64,000 nucleotides of DNA. It comes from Sphingomonas_R arantia (lineage in GTDB: Bacteria; Pseudomonadota; Alphaproteobacteria; Sphingomonadales; Sphingomonadaceae). Below, in pieces: positions 41,020 through 49,593 of this stretch; the stretch's first letter is position 1; every line of letters begins with the position of its first letter. The notes under the pieces are model-generated. The model made no database searches, was not told where the DNA came from, and was given only the letters and a program-made list of their open reading frames with translations. The stretch covers positions 868,001 to 932,000 of the forward strand of contig NZ_JBHUGS010000001.1 of assembly GCF_042682045.1 (NCBI RefSeq), in the 5' to 3' direction. The position numbers and the translations under genes were made by a program.

Positions 41020-41982
41020 TCAGCCTCCGGCGGCATCCAGTGCGGCGATGTCGTCTGCGGTCAATGTGATGTGCATCGCGGCGATGAGATCGGCGACCTG
41101 CGCGGCGCTGGTCGCGCTGGCGATCGGGGCGGTGATGCACGGCCTGGCCATCAGCCAGGCGAGCGCGATGCGGGCCGGGTTGGCGGCGTGGCGGGCGGCG
41201 ACGAGATCGAGCGCGCCGAGCATGGCCAGCCCGCGGGCGTCGAGGTAGCGGCCGGCCCCGGTTGCTCGTGCGCCGGTCAGGTCGGTCGTCCGGCGATATT
41301 TGCCGGTCAGGAACCCGGCGGCGAGGCCGTAATAGGGCATGACGCCCAGCCCGCGTTCGCGCACGACGGGCAGCAGCGTGGTTTCGAACTCCGTGCGTTC
41401 GAGCAGATTATAGTGCGGCTGGACGACACTGAAGGCGGTGAGGCCGTGCGCGGCGGCGACGTTGGCCGCCTCGTCCAGCCGCGGGCCGGTGAAGTTGGAG
41501 GCACCGATCGCCCGGACCTTGCCGGCGCGGACGAGCCGGTCGAACGCGTCGAGCGGCTCGGCCAGCGGCACGGCCGGATCGTCGCGGTGCGCGAAATACA
41601 GGTCGATCCGGTCGGTGCCGAGCCGGCGGAGCGAGGCGTCGACCGCGGCGGCGATCCGTGCCGGGGCGAGGCCGTCGCCACCGTCGCCCGCGAGCATGCC
41701 GACCTTGGTGGCGATCAGCACGTCGTCGCGCCGGCCGGAGTGGCGCAACCATTCGCCGATCAGCGTTTCCGATTCGCCGCCGGCATGGCCGGGCACCCAG
41801 GCGGAATAGACGTCGGCCGTATCGATCATCGTGCCGCCGCCCGCGACGAACGCGTCGAGCACCGCGAAGCCGGCCGCGCGGTCCGCCGTCCAGCCGAAGA
41901 CGTTGCCACCGAGCACGAGTGGCGCGATCGTCAGCCCGCTGTTTCCCAAGGCTCTTTTTGCGGCGGCTGTGGTGTTCGTCAT
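41020..41982 (-). CDS. Aldo/keto reductase
   Basis: A 320-residue NADPH-dependent (alpha/beta)8 barrel reductase. Family motifs are TMIDTADVYSAW (catalytic Asp and Tyr), VLIATKVGML (Lys), DLYFAHRDDP (His), AIGASNFTGPRL, VVQPHYNLLER and the cofactor-binding tail region APIASATSAAQV. It is close to the general-stress or YghZ/Tas-like group. A GGAG lies upstream of the ATG. It is a single gene, divergent from the sugar transferase. The substrate is not predictable. Confidence 0.93.
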   Translation of the reverse strand: MTNTTAAAKRALGNSGLTIAPLVLGGNVFGWTADRAAGFAVLDAFVAGGGTMIDTADVYSAWVPGHAGGESETLIGEWLRHSGRRDDVLIATKVGMLAGDGGDGLAPARIAAAVDASLRRLGTDRIDLYFAHRDDPAVPLAEPLDAFDRLVRAGKVRAIGASNFTGPRLDEAANVAAAHGLTAFSVVQPHYNLLERTEFETTLLPVVRERGLGVMPYYGLAAGFLTGKYRRTTDLTGARATGAGRYLDARGLAMLGALDLVAARHAANPARIALAWLMARPCITAPIASATSAAQVADLIAAMHITLTADDIAALDAAGG

Positions 41983-42170
41983 GCGTCTGGCTCCGTCGTT
42001 CTGGGGAAAGAACGAGGCGTACGGTGCCGCCGTTCCGGGCGCCCGGACGCAGCCCGCACGCCGGCACCGGTTCGTCGCGATCGTGTGGCGAAACCGTTTC
42101 TAAGGGAATTGTTCGCAAAGTTCGGGCAGGAGGGCGGGGGCAACGGGCAGGGGCGCGGCGGACAAGACAT

Positions 42171-43559
42171 GTGATCAGGCTTTTCAAACATTATGTGCCC
42201 TATGCGGTGCTGTTCCTCGCGCTCGTCGAGTTCGGGCTGCTGGTGGCGTGCGCGGAGGCGGGCTGGGTCCTGCGGATCTGGCAGCTGGGGTCGAAGGTCC
42301 TGCCGATCCACACGCGGATCGCGCAGCTCTTCAGCTTTGCGGTCGCGGTGCAGCTGGCGATGATGGCGGTGGGTGCGTACGGGCCGCAGGCGCTGCAATC
42401 GATGCGCTTTGCCGCGGCGCGGTTGCTCGTAGCGATGACGCTGGGGCTCGCGTTCCTGGCACTATTGTTCTTCCTGATGCCGGGGCTGACGTTGTGGCGG
42501 TCGAACTCGGTTTATGCGGTGGGCGTCGCGTTCGTGGTGTTGATGCTCTTCCGGGCGATCTTCGCGGGCATGATCGGCGGGCATGCGTTCAAGCGGCGGA
42601 TCATGGTGCTGGGCGCCGGGCGGCGCGCGGAGCGGATCCGCGACCTGGCCAAGGTGCCCGGATCGAGTTTCCTGGTGGTCGGCTATATCGGCATGACGCA
42701 GGATCCGCCGCGGATCTCGTCGGCGATCCACCGCGACGCGATCGAGAGCCTGGCCGAGCATGTGGTGAACCTGAACGCGAGCGAGGTCGTGCTGGCGCTG
42801 GACGAGCGGCGCAACGCGTTGCCGCTGGCCGATCTGCTGCGCATCAAGACGACCGGCGTGCATGTGAACGAGCTGTCGAGCTTCTTCGAGCGTGAGACGG
42901 GGCGCGTCGATCTGGACAGCGTGAATCCGTCCTGGCTGATCTTTTCGGACGGGTTTTCGTCAGGGCAGCGGCTATTCAAGGTCGCCAAGCGGATCTTCGA
43001 CCTGGTCGTCAGCCTGATCCTGCTGGTGGTGACCGCGCCGATCGTGCTGCTGTTCGCCGCGATCGTGAAGATGGAGAGCAAGGGGCCGGCCTTCTACCGC
43101 CAGCACCGCGTCGGGCTGTACGGTGTCGAGTTTTCGATCGTGAAGCTGCGATCGATGCGACAGGATGCCGAGGTCGCGGGCATGGCGGTGTGGGCCGAAA
43201 AGGACGATCCGCGCATCACGCGCGTCGGGCGGATCCTGCGCAAGCTCAGGATCGACGAGCTGCCGCAGGTGTGGACCGTGCTGATGGGCGACATGAGCTT
43301 CGTGGGCCCGCGGCCGGAGCGGCAGCAGTTCGTGACGGACCTGGAATCCAAACTGCCCTTCTATGCCGAGCGGCACATGATGAAGCCGGGCATCACCGGC
43401 TGGGCGCAGATCAACTATCCGTATGGCGCGAGCCTGGAGGATGCGCGGCACAAGCTGGAATATGACCTCTATTACGCGAAGAACTATACGCCGTTCCTCG
43501 ACCTGCTGATCCTGTTACAGACGGTGCGCGTGCTGTTGTGGAACGACGGCGCGCGGTGA
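42171..43559 (+). CDS. XrtA-type (TIGR03013-like) exopolysaccharide sugar transferase
   Basis: A protein of about 462 residues that would place the first sugar-phosphate on undecaprenyl phosphate for exopolysaccharide. The N-terminal half has about four or five membrane helices and a Rossmann-like domain (RRIMVLGAGRRAERIRDLA). A fifth helix (LVVSLILLVVTAPIVLLFAA) leads to the catalytic domain with FYRQHRVG, FSIVKLRSMRQDAE, RKLRIDELPQVW, MSFVGPRPER, KPGITGWAQINYPYGAS and YDLYYAKNY. The start IRLFKHYVP is typical of the PEP-CTERM/XrtA-linked EpsB form. GTG at 42171 is the best start, although its ribosome site is weak. No exosortase or polymer genes are near. Confidence 0.9.
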   Translation: MIRLFKHYVPYAVLFLALVEFGLLVACAEAGWVLRIWQLGSKVLPIHTRIAQLFSFAVAVQLAMMAVGAYGPQALQSMRFAAARLLVAMTLGLAFLALLFFLMPGLTLWRSNSVYAVGVAFVVLMLFRAIFAGMIGGHAFKRRIMVLGAGRRAERIRDLAKVPGSSFLVVGYIGMTQDPPRISSAIHRDAIESLAEHVVNLNASEVVLALDERRNALPLADLLRIKTTGVHVNELSSFFERETGRVDLDSVNPSWLIFSDGFSSGQRLFKVAKRIFDLVVSLILLVVTAPIVLLFAAIVKMESKGPAFYRQHRVGLYGVEFSIVKLRSMRQDAEVAGMAVWAEKDDPRITRVGRILRKLRIDELPQVWTVLMGDMSFVGPRPERQQFVTDLESKLPFYAERHMMKPGITGWAQINYPYGASLEDARHKLEYDLYYAKNYTPFLDLLILLQTVRVLLWNDGAR

Positions 43560-43612
43560 GGGAGGACGGGGGCGGGTTCAAACCCGACGCCGGACCCGCT
43601 AGGGGCGTGGCG

Positions 43613-46003
43613 ATGCGCCTGTTGTTCGCCTTGCTGATGATGTTGTCCTTCGCCGCGCCGGTGGCGGCGCAGGTGACGGTGCGCACCGATGCGGCGGAGG
43701 CGACGCTGGTCGCGGCGACCACGGAGCTGAAGCAGATCGACGCGGCGTTCGATGCGTCGGCCAGCGCGGAGGTGCAGGCGACGCTGCGCGACCGGGCGAG
43801 CGTGGTGAAGGCGCGCGCGGACGAGGCGGTGACGCAGCTGACCCCCGAGCTGGCGCTGGTTGATGCGCGGATCGCGGAGCTGGGGCCGAAGCCGGCGACC
43901 GCGGAGGCGGCCGACATCGCCGCACAACGCCGGTCGCTGGCCGCGTCGCATGCGGCGATCGACGGGGCGATCAAGCGCGGGCGGCTGTTGTCGGTCGAGG
44001 CCGCACAGCTGACCGACGAGATCGCCGGTGCGCGGGCCGAGCAGTTCGGGGAACGCGTTTCGGCGCGGGTGGAATCGCCGCTGAGCCCCGCTTTGTGGGC
44101 GAACATCTGGCGCGACCTGCCGCGCGACATGCGTCGCGTGATGCGGTTCGTCGACGAGGCGGGCGCGACGTTCGGCCGTGCGATGCGCGGGCGGAACGCC
44201 TGGATGATGTTCGTCGGGCTGGTGCTGGCGGTGGTGATCGCGTTTCCTGTGCGGCTGTGGCTGCGCCGGGCGGGGCGCCGCTATGCGATCACCAGCGCGC
44301 CGGGCAGCCGCGCGCGGCGGACGGGGCTGGCGCTGTGGTTCCTGCTGGTCGGGACGCTGGCGAACGCGCTGGCGGCAGCGGCGCTGGTGCTGGGACTGCG
44401 CTGGGCCGGCGCGCTCGGCGCGCGGGCGGACCAGCTGGCCACCGCGTTGCAGGTGGGCGGCAGCGTGGCCGGGTTCATCATCGCGCTGTGCGGCTGTCTG
44501 CTGCTGCGGCGGCAACCGTCGTGGCGGCTGTTGCCGATCGGCGACGATGCGGCGCAGGCGTTGCGCCCGTGGGGCTGGGCCGCGGGGCTCATCATCGTGC
44601 TCGACACGATCCTGAACGGGGGCAGCCGGATCATCGGGTTGTCGACGTCCGCGCGCGTGGCGGGAGAGGGGGTGACCGCGCTGGCCTATGCCGCGGTGAT
44701 CGGCGGCGTGCTGGTGACGATCGCGCGGTTGCGCGCGGCGCGCGATGCGGAGCGGGCGGCGAACAGCAAGGGTGACGCGGTCGAGCCACCACGGCGCGCG
44801 GCGCTGACGCTGGTCCTGCTGGCGGCGTGGAGCGTGGTGGCGGTGGCGCTGGTCGCGATCCTGGCCGGTTATGTGCCGTTCGCGCTGTTCCTGATGCGGC
44901 AGACGCTGTGGATCTCGGTGGTGTCGGGCGCGGTCACGCTGCTGCTCGCCGGGATCGACGATATCGTCACGACCTTGCTGTCGTCGGGCAGCCGGCTGGG
45001 CCGCGCGGCGCAGGCGGGCGTCGGCGTGCGCGGGCAGACGATCGACCAGATCGGCGTGCTGTTGTCCGCACTGCTGCGGCTGGCGCTGATCGTGCTGGCG
45101 ATCGCGGCGGTCGCGGTCGGGTTCCAGTCCGACCTGCTGTCGATGGTCGATCAGGTGCGCGATGCCGCGGCGGGCATCACGGTGGGCCAGGTGACGATCG
45201 CGCCGGGGGCGATCCTGCGGTCGCTGGCGGTGCTGTTGCTGGCGCTGGCCGCGATGCGCGCGCTGGGCCGCTGGCTGGAGACGAAATATCTGCCGGCGAC
45301 CGCGCTGGATGCGGGGGCGCGGAACTCGGTGGCGACGGTGGTGCGCTATGCCGGGATTCTGCTGGCGGTGCTGTGGTCGCTAGCGTCGCTGGGTATCGGG
45401 ATGGAGCGGATCGCGCTGGTGCTGTCCGCGCTGTCGGTGGGCATCGGGTTCGGCCTGCAGGCGATCACGCAGAATTTCGTGTCGGGGCTGATCCTGCTGG
45501 CGGAACGGCCGGTGAAGATCGGCGATCTCGTCCGGATCGGCGATCAGGAGGGCGACGTGCGCAAGATCAGCGTGCGGGCGACCGAGATCCAGATCGCCGA
45601 CCGGTCCACGCTGATCGTGCCCAATTCAGAGCTGATCACCAAGACGATCCGCAACATGACGCTGGCCGACCCGATCGGCCGGATGCAGATCGATTTCGCG
45701 GTGCCGGTCGGCACGGATGCGAAGGCGGTGCGCGATATCCTGTCGGCGATCTACGAGGACAATCCAGGGGTGCTCGACGAGCCCGCGCCGCTGATCTTCA
45801 TCGATTCGCTGGCGGGCGGGCAGGTGACGTTCAAGAGCTTCGCCTATGTCAGCGGGCCGCGGGCGGCGTACCCGGCGCGCAGTGCGGTGCTGTTCGAGAT
45901 GATCGACCGGTTCGCGCAGGCAGGGATCCATCTGGAGACACCGGCGCAGGAAGTGCGGCTGACGCGCGCGGCGTCGGGGAAGGACGAGCCGGCGGGGGGG
46001 TGA
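43613..46003 (+). CDS. DUF3772 domain mechanosensitive ion channel (MscS family)
   Basis: A 796-residue inner-membrane channel. It has a signal peptide (LLFALLMMLSFAAPVAAQ), a periplasmic helical or coiled-coil DUF3772 region (about 20-180), about ten membrane helices and the C-terminal MscS core. The pore-lining region reads LSVGIGFGLQAITQNFVSGLILLAERPVKIGD in three contiguous parts, followed by IRIGDQEG-like beta domain and STLIVPNSELIT. It should release solutes during osmotic downshock. AGGGG lies upstream of the ATG at 43613; the frame is open to 43538. It starts 53 bp after the sugar transferase stop. Confidence 0.93.
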   Translation: MRLLFALLMMLSFAAPVAAQVTVRTDAAEATLVAATTELKQIDAAFDASASAEVQATLRDRASVVKARADEAVTQLTPELALVDARIAELGPKPATAEAADIAAQRRSLAASHAAIDGAIKRGRLLSVEAAQLTDEIAGARAEQFGERVSARVESPLSPALWANIWRDLPRDMRRVMRFVDEAGATFGRAMRGRNAWMMFVGLVLAVVIAFPVRLWLRRAGRRYAITSAPGSRARRTGLALWFLLVGTLANALAAAALVLGLRWAGALGARADQLATALQVGGSVAGFIIALCGCLLLRRQPSWRLLPIGDDAAQALRPWGWAAGLIIVLDTILNGGSRIIGLSTSARVAGEGVTALAYAAVIGGVLVTIARLRAARDAERAANSKGDAVEPPRRAALTLVLLAAWSVVAVALVAILAGYVPFALFLMRQTLWISVVSGAVTLLLAGIDDIVTTLLSSGSRLGRAAQAGVGVRGQTIDQIGVLLSALLRLALIVLAIAAVAVGFQSDLLSMVDQVRDAAAGITVGQVTIAPGAILRSLAVLLLALAAMRALGRWLETKYLPATALDAGARNSVATVVRYAGILLAVLWSLASLGIGMERIALVLSALSVGIGFGLQAITQNFVSGLILLAERPVKIGDLVRIGDQEGDVRKISVRATEIQIADRSTLIVPNSELITKTIRNMTLADPIGRMQIDFAVPVGTDAKAVRDILSAIYEDNPGVLDEPAPLIFIDSLAGGQVTFKSFAYVSGPRAAYPARSAVLFEMIDRFAQAGIHLETPAQEVRLTRAASGKDEPAGG

Positions 46004-46050
46004 AGTTTCCGCCTCCGTTCGGGGCAGGTTTCCGGGGTGCTGTCGGCTAC

Positions 46051-46108
46051 CTGGTTTGAGCTTGTCGCGACCGTAGCGCGGAGGTCTCGACAGGCTCGAA
46101 CCAAACGG
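46051..46108. repeat. Degenerate copy of the GTTCGAGCCTGTCGAGAAC inverted repeat
   Basis: CTGGTTTGAGCTTGTCGCGACC on the left and GGTCTCGACAGGCTCGAACC on the right form an imperfect inverted repeat of the 62-bp family. It lies between the convergent MscS and methyltransferase genes. Confidence 0.75.
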
Positions 46109-46138
46109 GTTGGGGGACGGGCGTCTGTGTTCCCGCCC

Positions 46139-47209
46139 TCAGCTTGCCTTGGTGACCATGATTCCGAAGCACGTGGAGACGAAGCCGTCCACGCCGATCT
46201 TGAGGTGGTAGGGCTGGCCGAGGTTGGCGCTGAGCGTCTCGAGCACGCCGTCCTGCCAGGGCGGGAGGTCGATGAAGCGGTCGAGCGGCTTGTCGCCCGG
46301 GTCGAAGTCGAACGGCGCGACGACATGGCCCTGTTCGGCGAGGCGGGCGGCCAATTCCTCGAAATGGCGGCGCTGGAACAGGACGGTCGGCCAGTTGTCG
46401 ATCGTGCCGCCGTTCGGGTTGATGTTGAATTCGGTCGTGTGGACCGCGATCCCGCCGGGGCGGAGCGTCTTGAGCGAATTCGCGACGAAATCGACGCCCT
46501 GCTGGATCGAGCCGAGATGTTCGAACGCGCACATCGACCAGCAGAAGTCGTAGCCGACCAGATCGTCGGGAATCGCGTTCATGTCGGCGGTGCGATAGTC
46601 GACAAGCCGGTCGAACGTCGCGCGGTCGACGAGATTGGCGTGGAAGGCGGCGTCGACCTGGGCCGCGTGCTGGTTCGTGCCCGACCAGTCCTGCGCGCGG
46701 CTGTCGTCTGCCGCCAGATCGGTGACGGTCGAGGCCACGCCGTATGAGGCGAAGTAGCTGGCCATCGGTTCATTGCCGCACCCGAAGCCGACCCCGCGCG
46801 CGCCGGGGCGCAGGTTGCCGGTTTCGTAGACGGCCTGCAGAATGTAGCTCAGTTCCCAGAGCTTGCGGTGGAAGACCACCGGGACCTTCAGTTCCGAACA
46901 CCAGTGTGCAACCCAGTCGCTTTCCAGATCGGCCTGCGTCGACATCTTGCTGGACAGGCCGACATGGCGCGCGACGGTGTCGGTGCGGACCGGCAAGGCC
47001 GCGCCGAGTGCCTTGGCGAGGTCGTAGCCGAGCGTCTTGATGTTCAGCGCCATCAGATCGATGTTGCGCACCAGAACGCTCAGCGCGTTGATGTTGGGCT
47101 GCGACTGGTCGTTGAGCAGCGCCGTGAGCAGGGCCATCCGGTCGTGATCGCTCAGGACCGGTGCGGCCGGTTCCGGTTTGCGTTTCCGCCAAAGCGCGCT
47201 GATCTTCAT
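46139..47209 (-). CDS. Class I SAM-dependent methyltransferase-like protein
   Basis: A 356-residue protein. A helical N-terminal part (about 1-140) precedes a Rossmann methyltransferase domain with GVGFGCGNEPMASYFASYG (motif I, about 139-157), YDFCWSMCAFEHLGSIQQG and LKTLRPGGIAVHTTEFN. The C-terminal part ends KIGVDGFVSTCFGIMVTK. The substrate is unknown; SLKTLRPGG is typical of small-molecule or sugar methyltransferases. I chose the ATG at 47209; the frame is open to 47260 but would overlap the upstream gene. It follows the FkbM-type gene by 25 bp, so the pair is probably an operon, perhaps for glycan modification. Confidence 0.82.
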   Translation of the reverse strand: MKISALWRKRKPEPAAPVLSDHDRMALLTALLNDQSQPNINALSVLVRNIDLMALNIKTLGYDLAKALGAALPVRTDTVARHVGLSSKMSTQADLESDWVAHWCSELKVPVVFHRKLWELSYILQAVYETGNLRPGARGVGFGCGNEPMASYFASYGVASTVTDLAADDSRAQDWSGTNQHAAQVDAAFHANLVDRATFDRLVDYRTADMNAIPDDLVGYDFCWSMCAFEHLGSIQQGVDFVANSLKTLRPGGIAVHTTEFNINPNGGTIDNWPTVLFQRRHFEELAARLAEQGHVVAPFDFDPGDKPLDRFIDLPPWQDGVLETLSANLGQPYHLKIGVDGFVSTCFGIMVTKAS

Positions 47210-47234
47210 TCCGCATTCCAATTGTTCATCGCCG

Positions 47235-48458
47235 TCAGGCCCGCATGGCCGCGACAGCATAGAAGAAACCGTTGCCCGTCTTCGGGCTGCGGTCGAATGT
47301 CACGAAGCCGCGCCGGAGCAGGGGATCGATCAGCGTCGCCTGGCTCTTGCCGTCGAACACGCGGTGCCATTCGACCATGAACGCGGTGACTTGCTCGAGC
47401 AAGCCCGCCTTCTCCAGCGACTCGAAGATCGCGAACTCGGACCCTTCGCAGTCGACCTTGACGATGATCTGACGACCCTTGGCGGCGGCAGCTGCGATGA
47501 TCGGGCCGAGCATGCCGGCGGCGTCGCGGATCCGGAGATCCGCCGGAACGCCTTCGCCCAGCGTGCGGATCGACATGGAGCCCGAATCCCGTTCGTCGCG
47601 GACGAGGAAGGTGCCGTCGACATCATGGTCCGCCAGGGCGACCTGGTAGGTGGTGATCTTCTCCGCCAGATGCGGGTTGATGGCGATGTTGGCGCAGGCG
47701 CGCGCGTGGGTTTCGGCGAACGGTTCGAAGGCATGGACCTCCTTCACTACGTCGCGTCGCGCCATCAGCAGGGTGACGAGGCCGGAATTCATGCCGATGT
47801 CGATCACGCAGGCATCGCCCGGCGTGCCGATATTATAGGCCTGTTCGAAGAAGATCTCCTGAACGAAGTTGAGGTCGTCGGCGACGCGCGCGAGGAACGA
47901 TACGCCGTCCGCGTCCAGCACCACGTCGCCGTCCTGCACCCGAACGCCGAAGCCGCTGGAGTGGAGCCGCCGCAGGACCTCGCGGTGTTCGACGAGGAAT
48001 GGCGGGGCGTCGGGCCTGTCGATATCCGGGAAGCGGGCGTGCGCGAGCAGCGGTTCGACATCGGTGCTCTCCTCGGTCAGCCTGACCAGCGGACGGGCGT
48101 CGGCGATGACGAGCGGCACGACGCCGTTCACCCCGACCCGGAACTGCAGCCGGCCGGGTTCGTCCAGCCGGAACGTCAGCACGAAGCGCGTCGTACCGCC
48201 GGTCAGGTCCGACAGGTGGATGCCGCGGCGCGCAAGCTGGATCGTGTCGTTGCCAAGGACGGCATCAACCTCGGCGACATATTGGTCCGGGTCGAACGCC
48301 TGTCCGGCGATCGGTGCGATCTGGAATTCGACGGCGTAGTTACCCGCCGGATAGTCGTGATAATCACCGAAGACTGCATGGCCGGCCACGCCGGGATGGG
48401 TCAGGATACAGGCGGCGCCGTCGACGTCGACAGCCGACCCGATCGTCCAGTTGAGCAA
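47235..48458 (-). CDS. FkbM family methyltransferase with extra N-terminal domain
   Basis: A protein of about 407 residues. The C-terminal half (from about residue 200) is an FkbM-like methyltransferase: CVIDIGMNSGLVTLLMARRD (motif I), EVHAFEPFAETHARACANI, IIVKVDCEGSEFAIFESLEK and AFMVEWHRVF. The N-terminal 150 residues (GNYAVEFQIAPIAGQAFDPD, TTRFVLTFRLDEPGRLQFRV) look like a beta-sandwich and could bind a glycan. The start is uncertain: TTG at 48458 has GCGGAG upstream, while the frame stays open to an ATG at 48548 without a ribosome site. It is the first gene of a two-methyltransferase unit that lies 3' of ctrA. Confidence 0.8.
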   Translation of the reverse strand: MLNWTIGSAVDVDGAACILTHPGVAGHAVFGDYHDYPAGNYAVEFQIAPIAGQAFDPDQYVAEVDAVLGNDTIQLARRGIHLSDLTGGTTRFVLTFRLDEPGRLQFRVGVNGVVPLVIADARPLVRLTEESTDVEPLLAHARFPDIDRPDAPPFLVEHREVLRRLHSSGFGVRVQDGDVVLDADGVSFLARVADDLNFVQEIFFEQAYNIGTPGDACVIDIGMNSGLVTLLMARRDVVKEVHAFEPFAETHARACANIAINPHLAEKITTYQVALADHDVDGTFLVRDERDSGSMSIRTLGEGVPADLRIRDAAGMLGPIIAAAAAKGRQIIVKVDCEGSEFAIFESLEKAGLLEQVTAFMVEWHRVFDGKSQATLIDPLLRRGFVTFDRSPKTGNGFFYAVAAMRA

Positions 48459-48614
48459 AACAGACTCCGCGCTTGGAAAATTGAGGACGCGCGATGCCAC
48501 GACTGGCCCGCGGTGACAATAACCAGCGGGGAGGGCCAAAAGTCGCATCGCCGGGCGCTGCGGATTGCGACGCGAACCGATCGGTTCATCGCCACCGCGC
48601 GCCCGGCGACAGGA

Positions 48615-49316
48615 TCAGGCGACCTTGGCGACCGGCGCTTCCTCCGGATCGCGCAGGACATAACCGCGGCCCCAGACGGTTTCGATGTAGTTTTCGCCAC
48701 CGCAGGCCAGGCTGAGCTTCTTGCGCAGCTTGCAGATGAAGACGTCGATGATCTTCAGCTCCGGCTCGTCCATGCCGCCGTAGAGGTGGTTGAGGAACAT
48801 TTCCTTGGTCAGCGTCGTGCTCTTGCGCAGCGAGAGCAGCTCCAGCATCGCGTATTCCTTGCCGGTCAGATGGACGCGACTGCCGTCGACTTCGACCGTC
48901 TTGGCGTCCAGGTTGACCGCCAGCTTGCCGGTGCGGATGACCGACTGGCTGTGGCCCTTGGACCGGCGGACGACCGCATGGATGCGGGCGATCAGTTCCT
49001 CGCGGTGGAACGGCTTGGTGATATAGTCATCAGCACCGAAGCCGAGCGCGCGGACCTTGGAGTCCATTTCGCCGATGCCGGACAGGATCACGACGGGCGT
49101 CTGGACCTTGGCAACGCGCAGCTTCTTCAGCACGTCGTAGCCGTGCATGTCCGGCAGGTTCAGGTCGAGACAGATGATGTCGTAGTCGTAGAGCTTGCCG
49201 AGATCGACACCCTCTTCGCCCAGGTCGGTGACGTAGACGTTGAAGCCCTCGCCGTGCAGCATCAGTTCGATCGCCTTGGCGGTCGTCGGCTCGTCTTCGA
49301 TCAGCAGCACGCGCAT
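48615..49316 (-). CDS. ctrA: Cell-cycle response regulator CtrA
   Basis: A 233-residue OmpR-type response regulator. The receiver domain has acidic residues EDE (7-9), the phosphoacceptor Asp51 in ICLDLNLPDMHGYDVLKKL, and the switch lysine in DYITKPFHREELIARIHAVV. The winged-helix domain has LTGKEYAMLELLSLRKSTTL, TKEMFLNHLYGGMDEPELK, IIDVFICKLRKKL and TVWGRGYVLRDP, which are nearly diagnostic of CtrA. It controls cell-cycle, motility and, in sphingomonads, non-essential functions. The N-terminus RVLLIEDE is standard. A perfect CtrA box upstream suggests autoregulation. Confidence 0.98.
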   Translation of the reverse strand: MRVLLIEDEPTTAKAIELMLHGEGFNVYVTDLGEEGVDLGKLYDYDIICLDLNLPDMHGYDVLKKLRVAKVQTPVVILSGIGEMDSKVRALGFGADDYITKPFHREELIARIHAVVRRSKGHSQSVIRTGKLAVNLDAKTVEVDGSRVHLTGKEYAMLELLSLRKSTTLTKEMFLNHLYGGMDEPELKIIDVFICKLRKKLSLACGGENYIETVWGRGYVLRDPEEAPVAKVA

Positions 49317-49404
49317 GGTTCAGGCCCCTGTCAGCGCGCGGGTGTCTTCCGGACTGCCGCGCATCGTCTCGTTTATTAACCATCCGATAGATGAAGGCAA
49401 AAGG

Positions 49405-49419
49405 TTAACAGCGATTTAA
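49405..49419. promoter_or_regulatory. CtrA-binding box upstream of ctrA
   Basis: TTAACAGCGATTTAA is an exact TTAA-N7-TTAA match, 89 bp upstream of the ctrA start. A further TTAA half lies at 49376-49379. This is the usual autoregulatory arrangement in alphaproteobacteria. Confidence 0.8.
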
Positions 49420-49593
49420 ACGAAGTGGTTCGATCCTTACAAGGTTGGCGGTAAGTGCGGCTTTTCGGCCGCAGCCGCGTCGAAAGGCAACGGGTGGTGA
49501 CGGATTGGCACCGGTGGATTGCCGACGTTTCCGTTTTCAAGCGGGCCCGTGACGCACAATATGGGTCGGACGATTCAAGCGAAGGAACATGCG

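Noticed and set aside
41658..43559. A 633-codon version of the sugar transferase
   Set aside because: The extra N-terminal 171 codons lie mainly antisense to the aldo/keto reductase and are Arg-rich; the membrane protein begins at the GTG at 42171.
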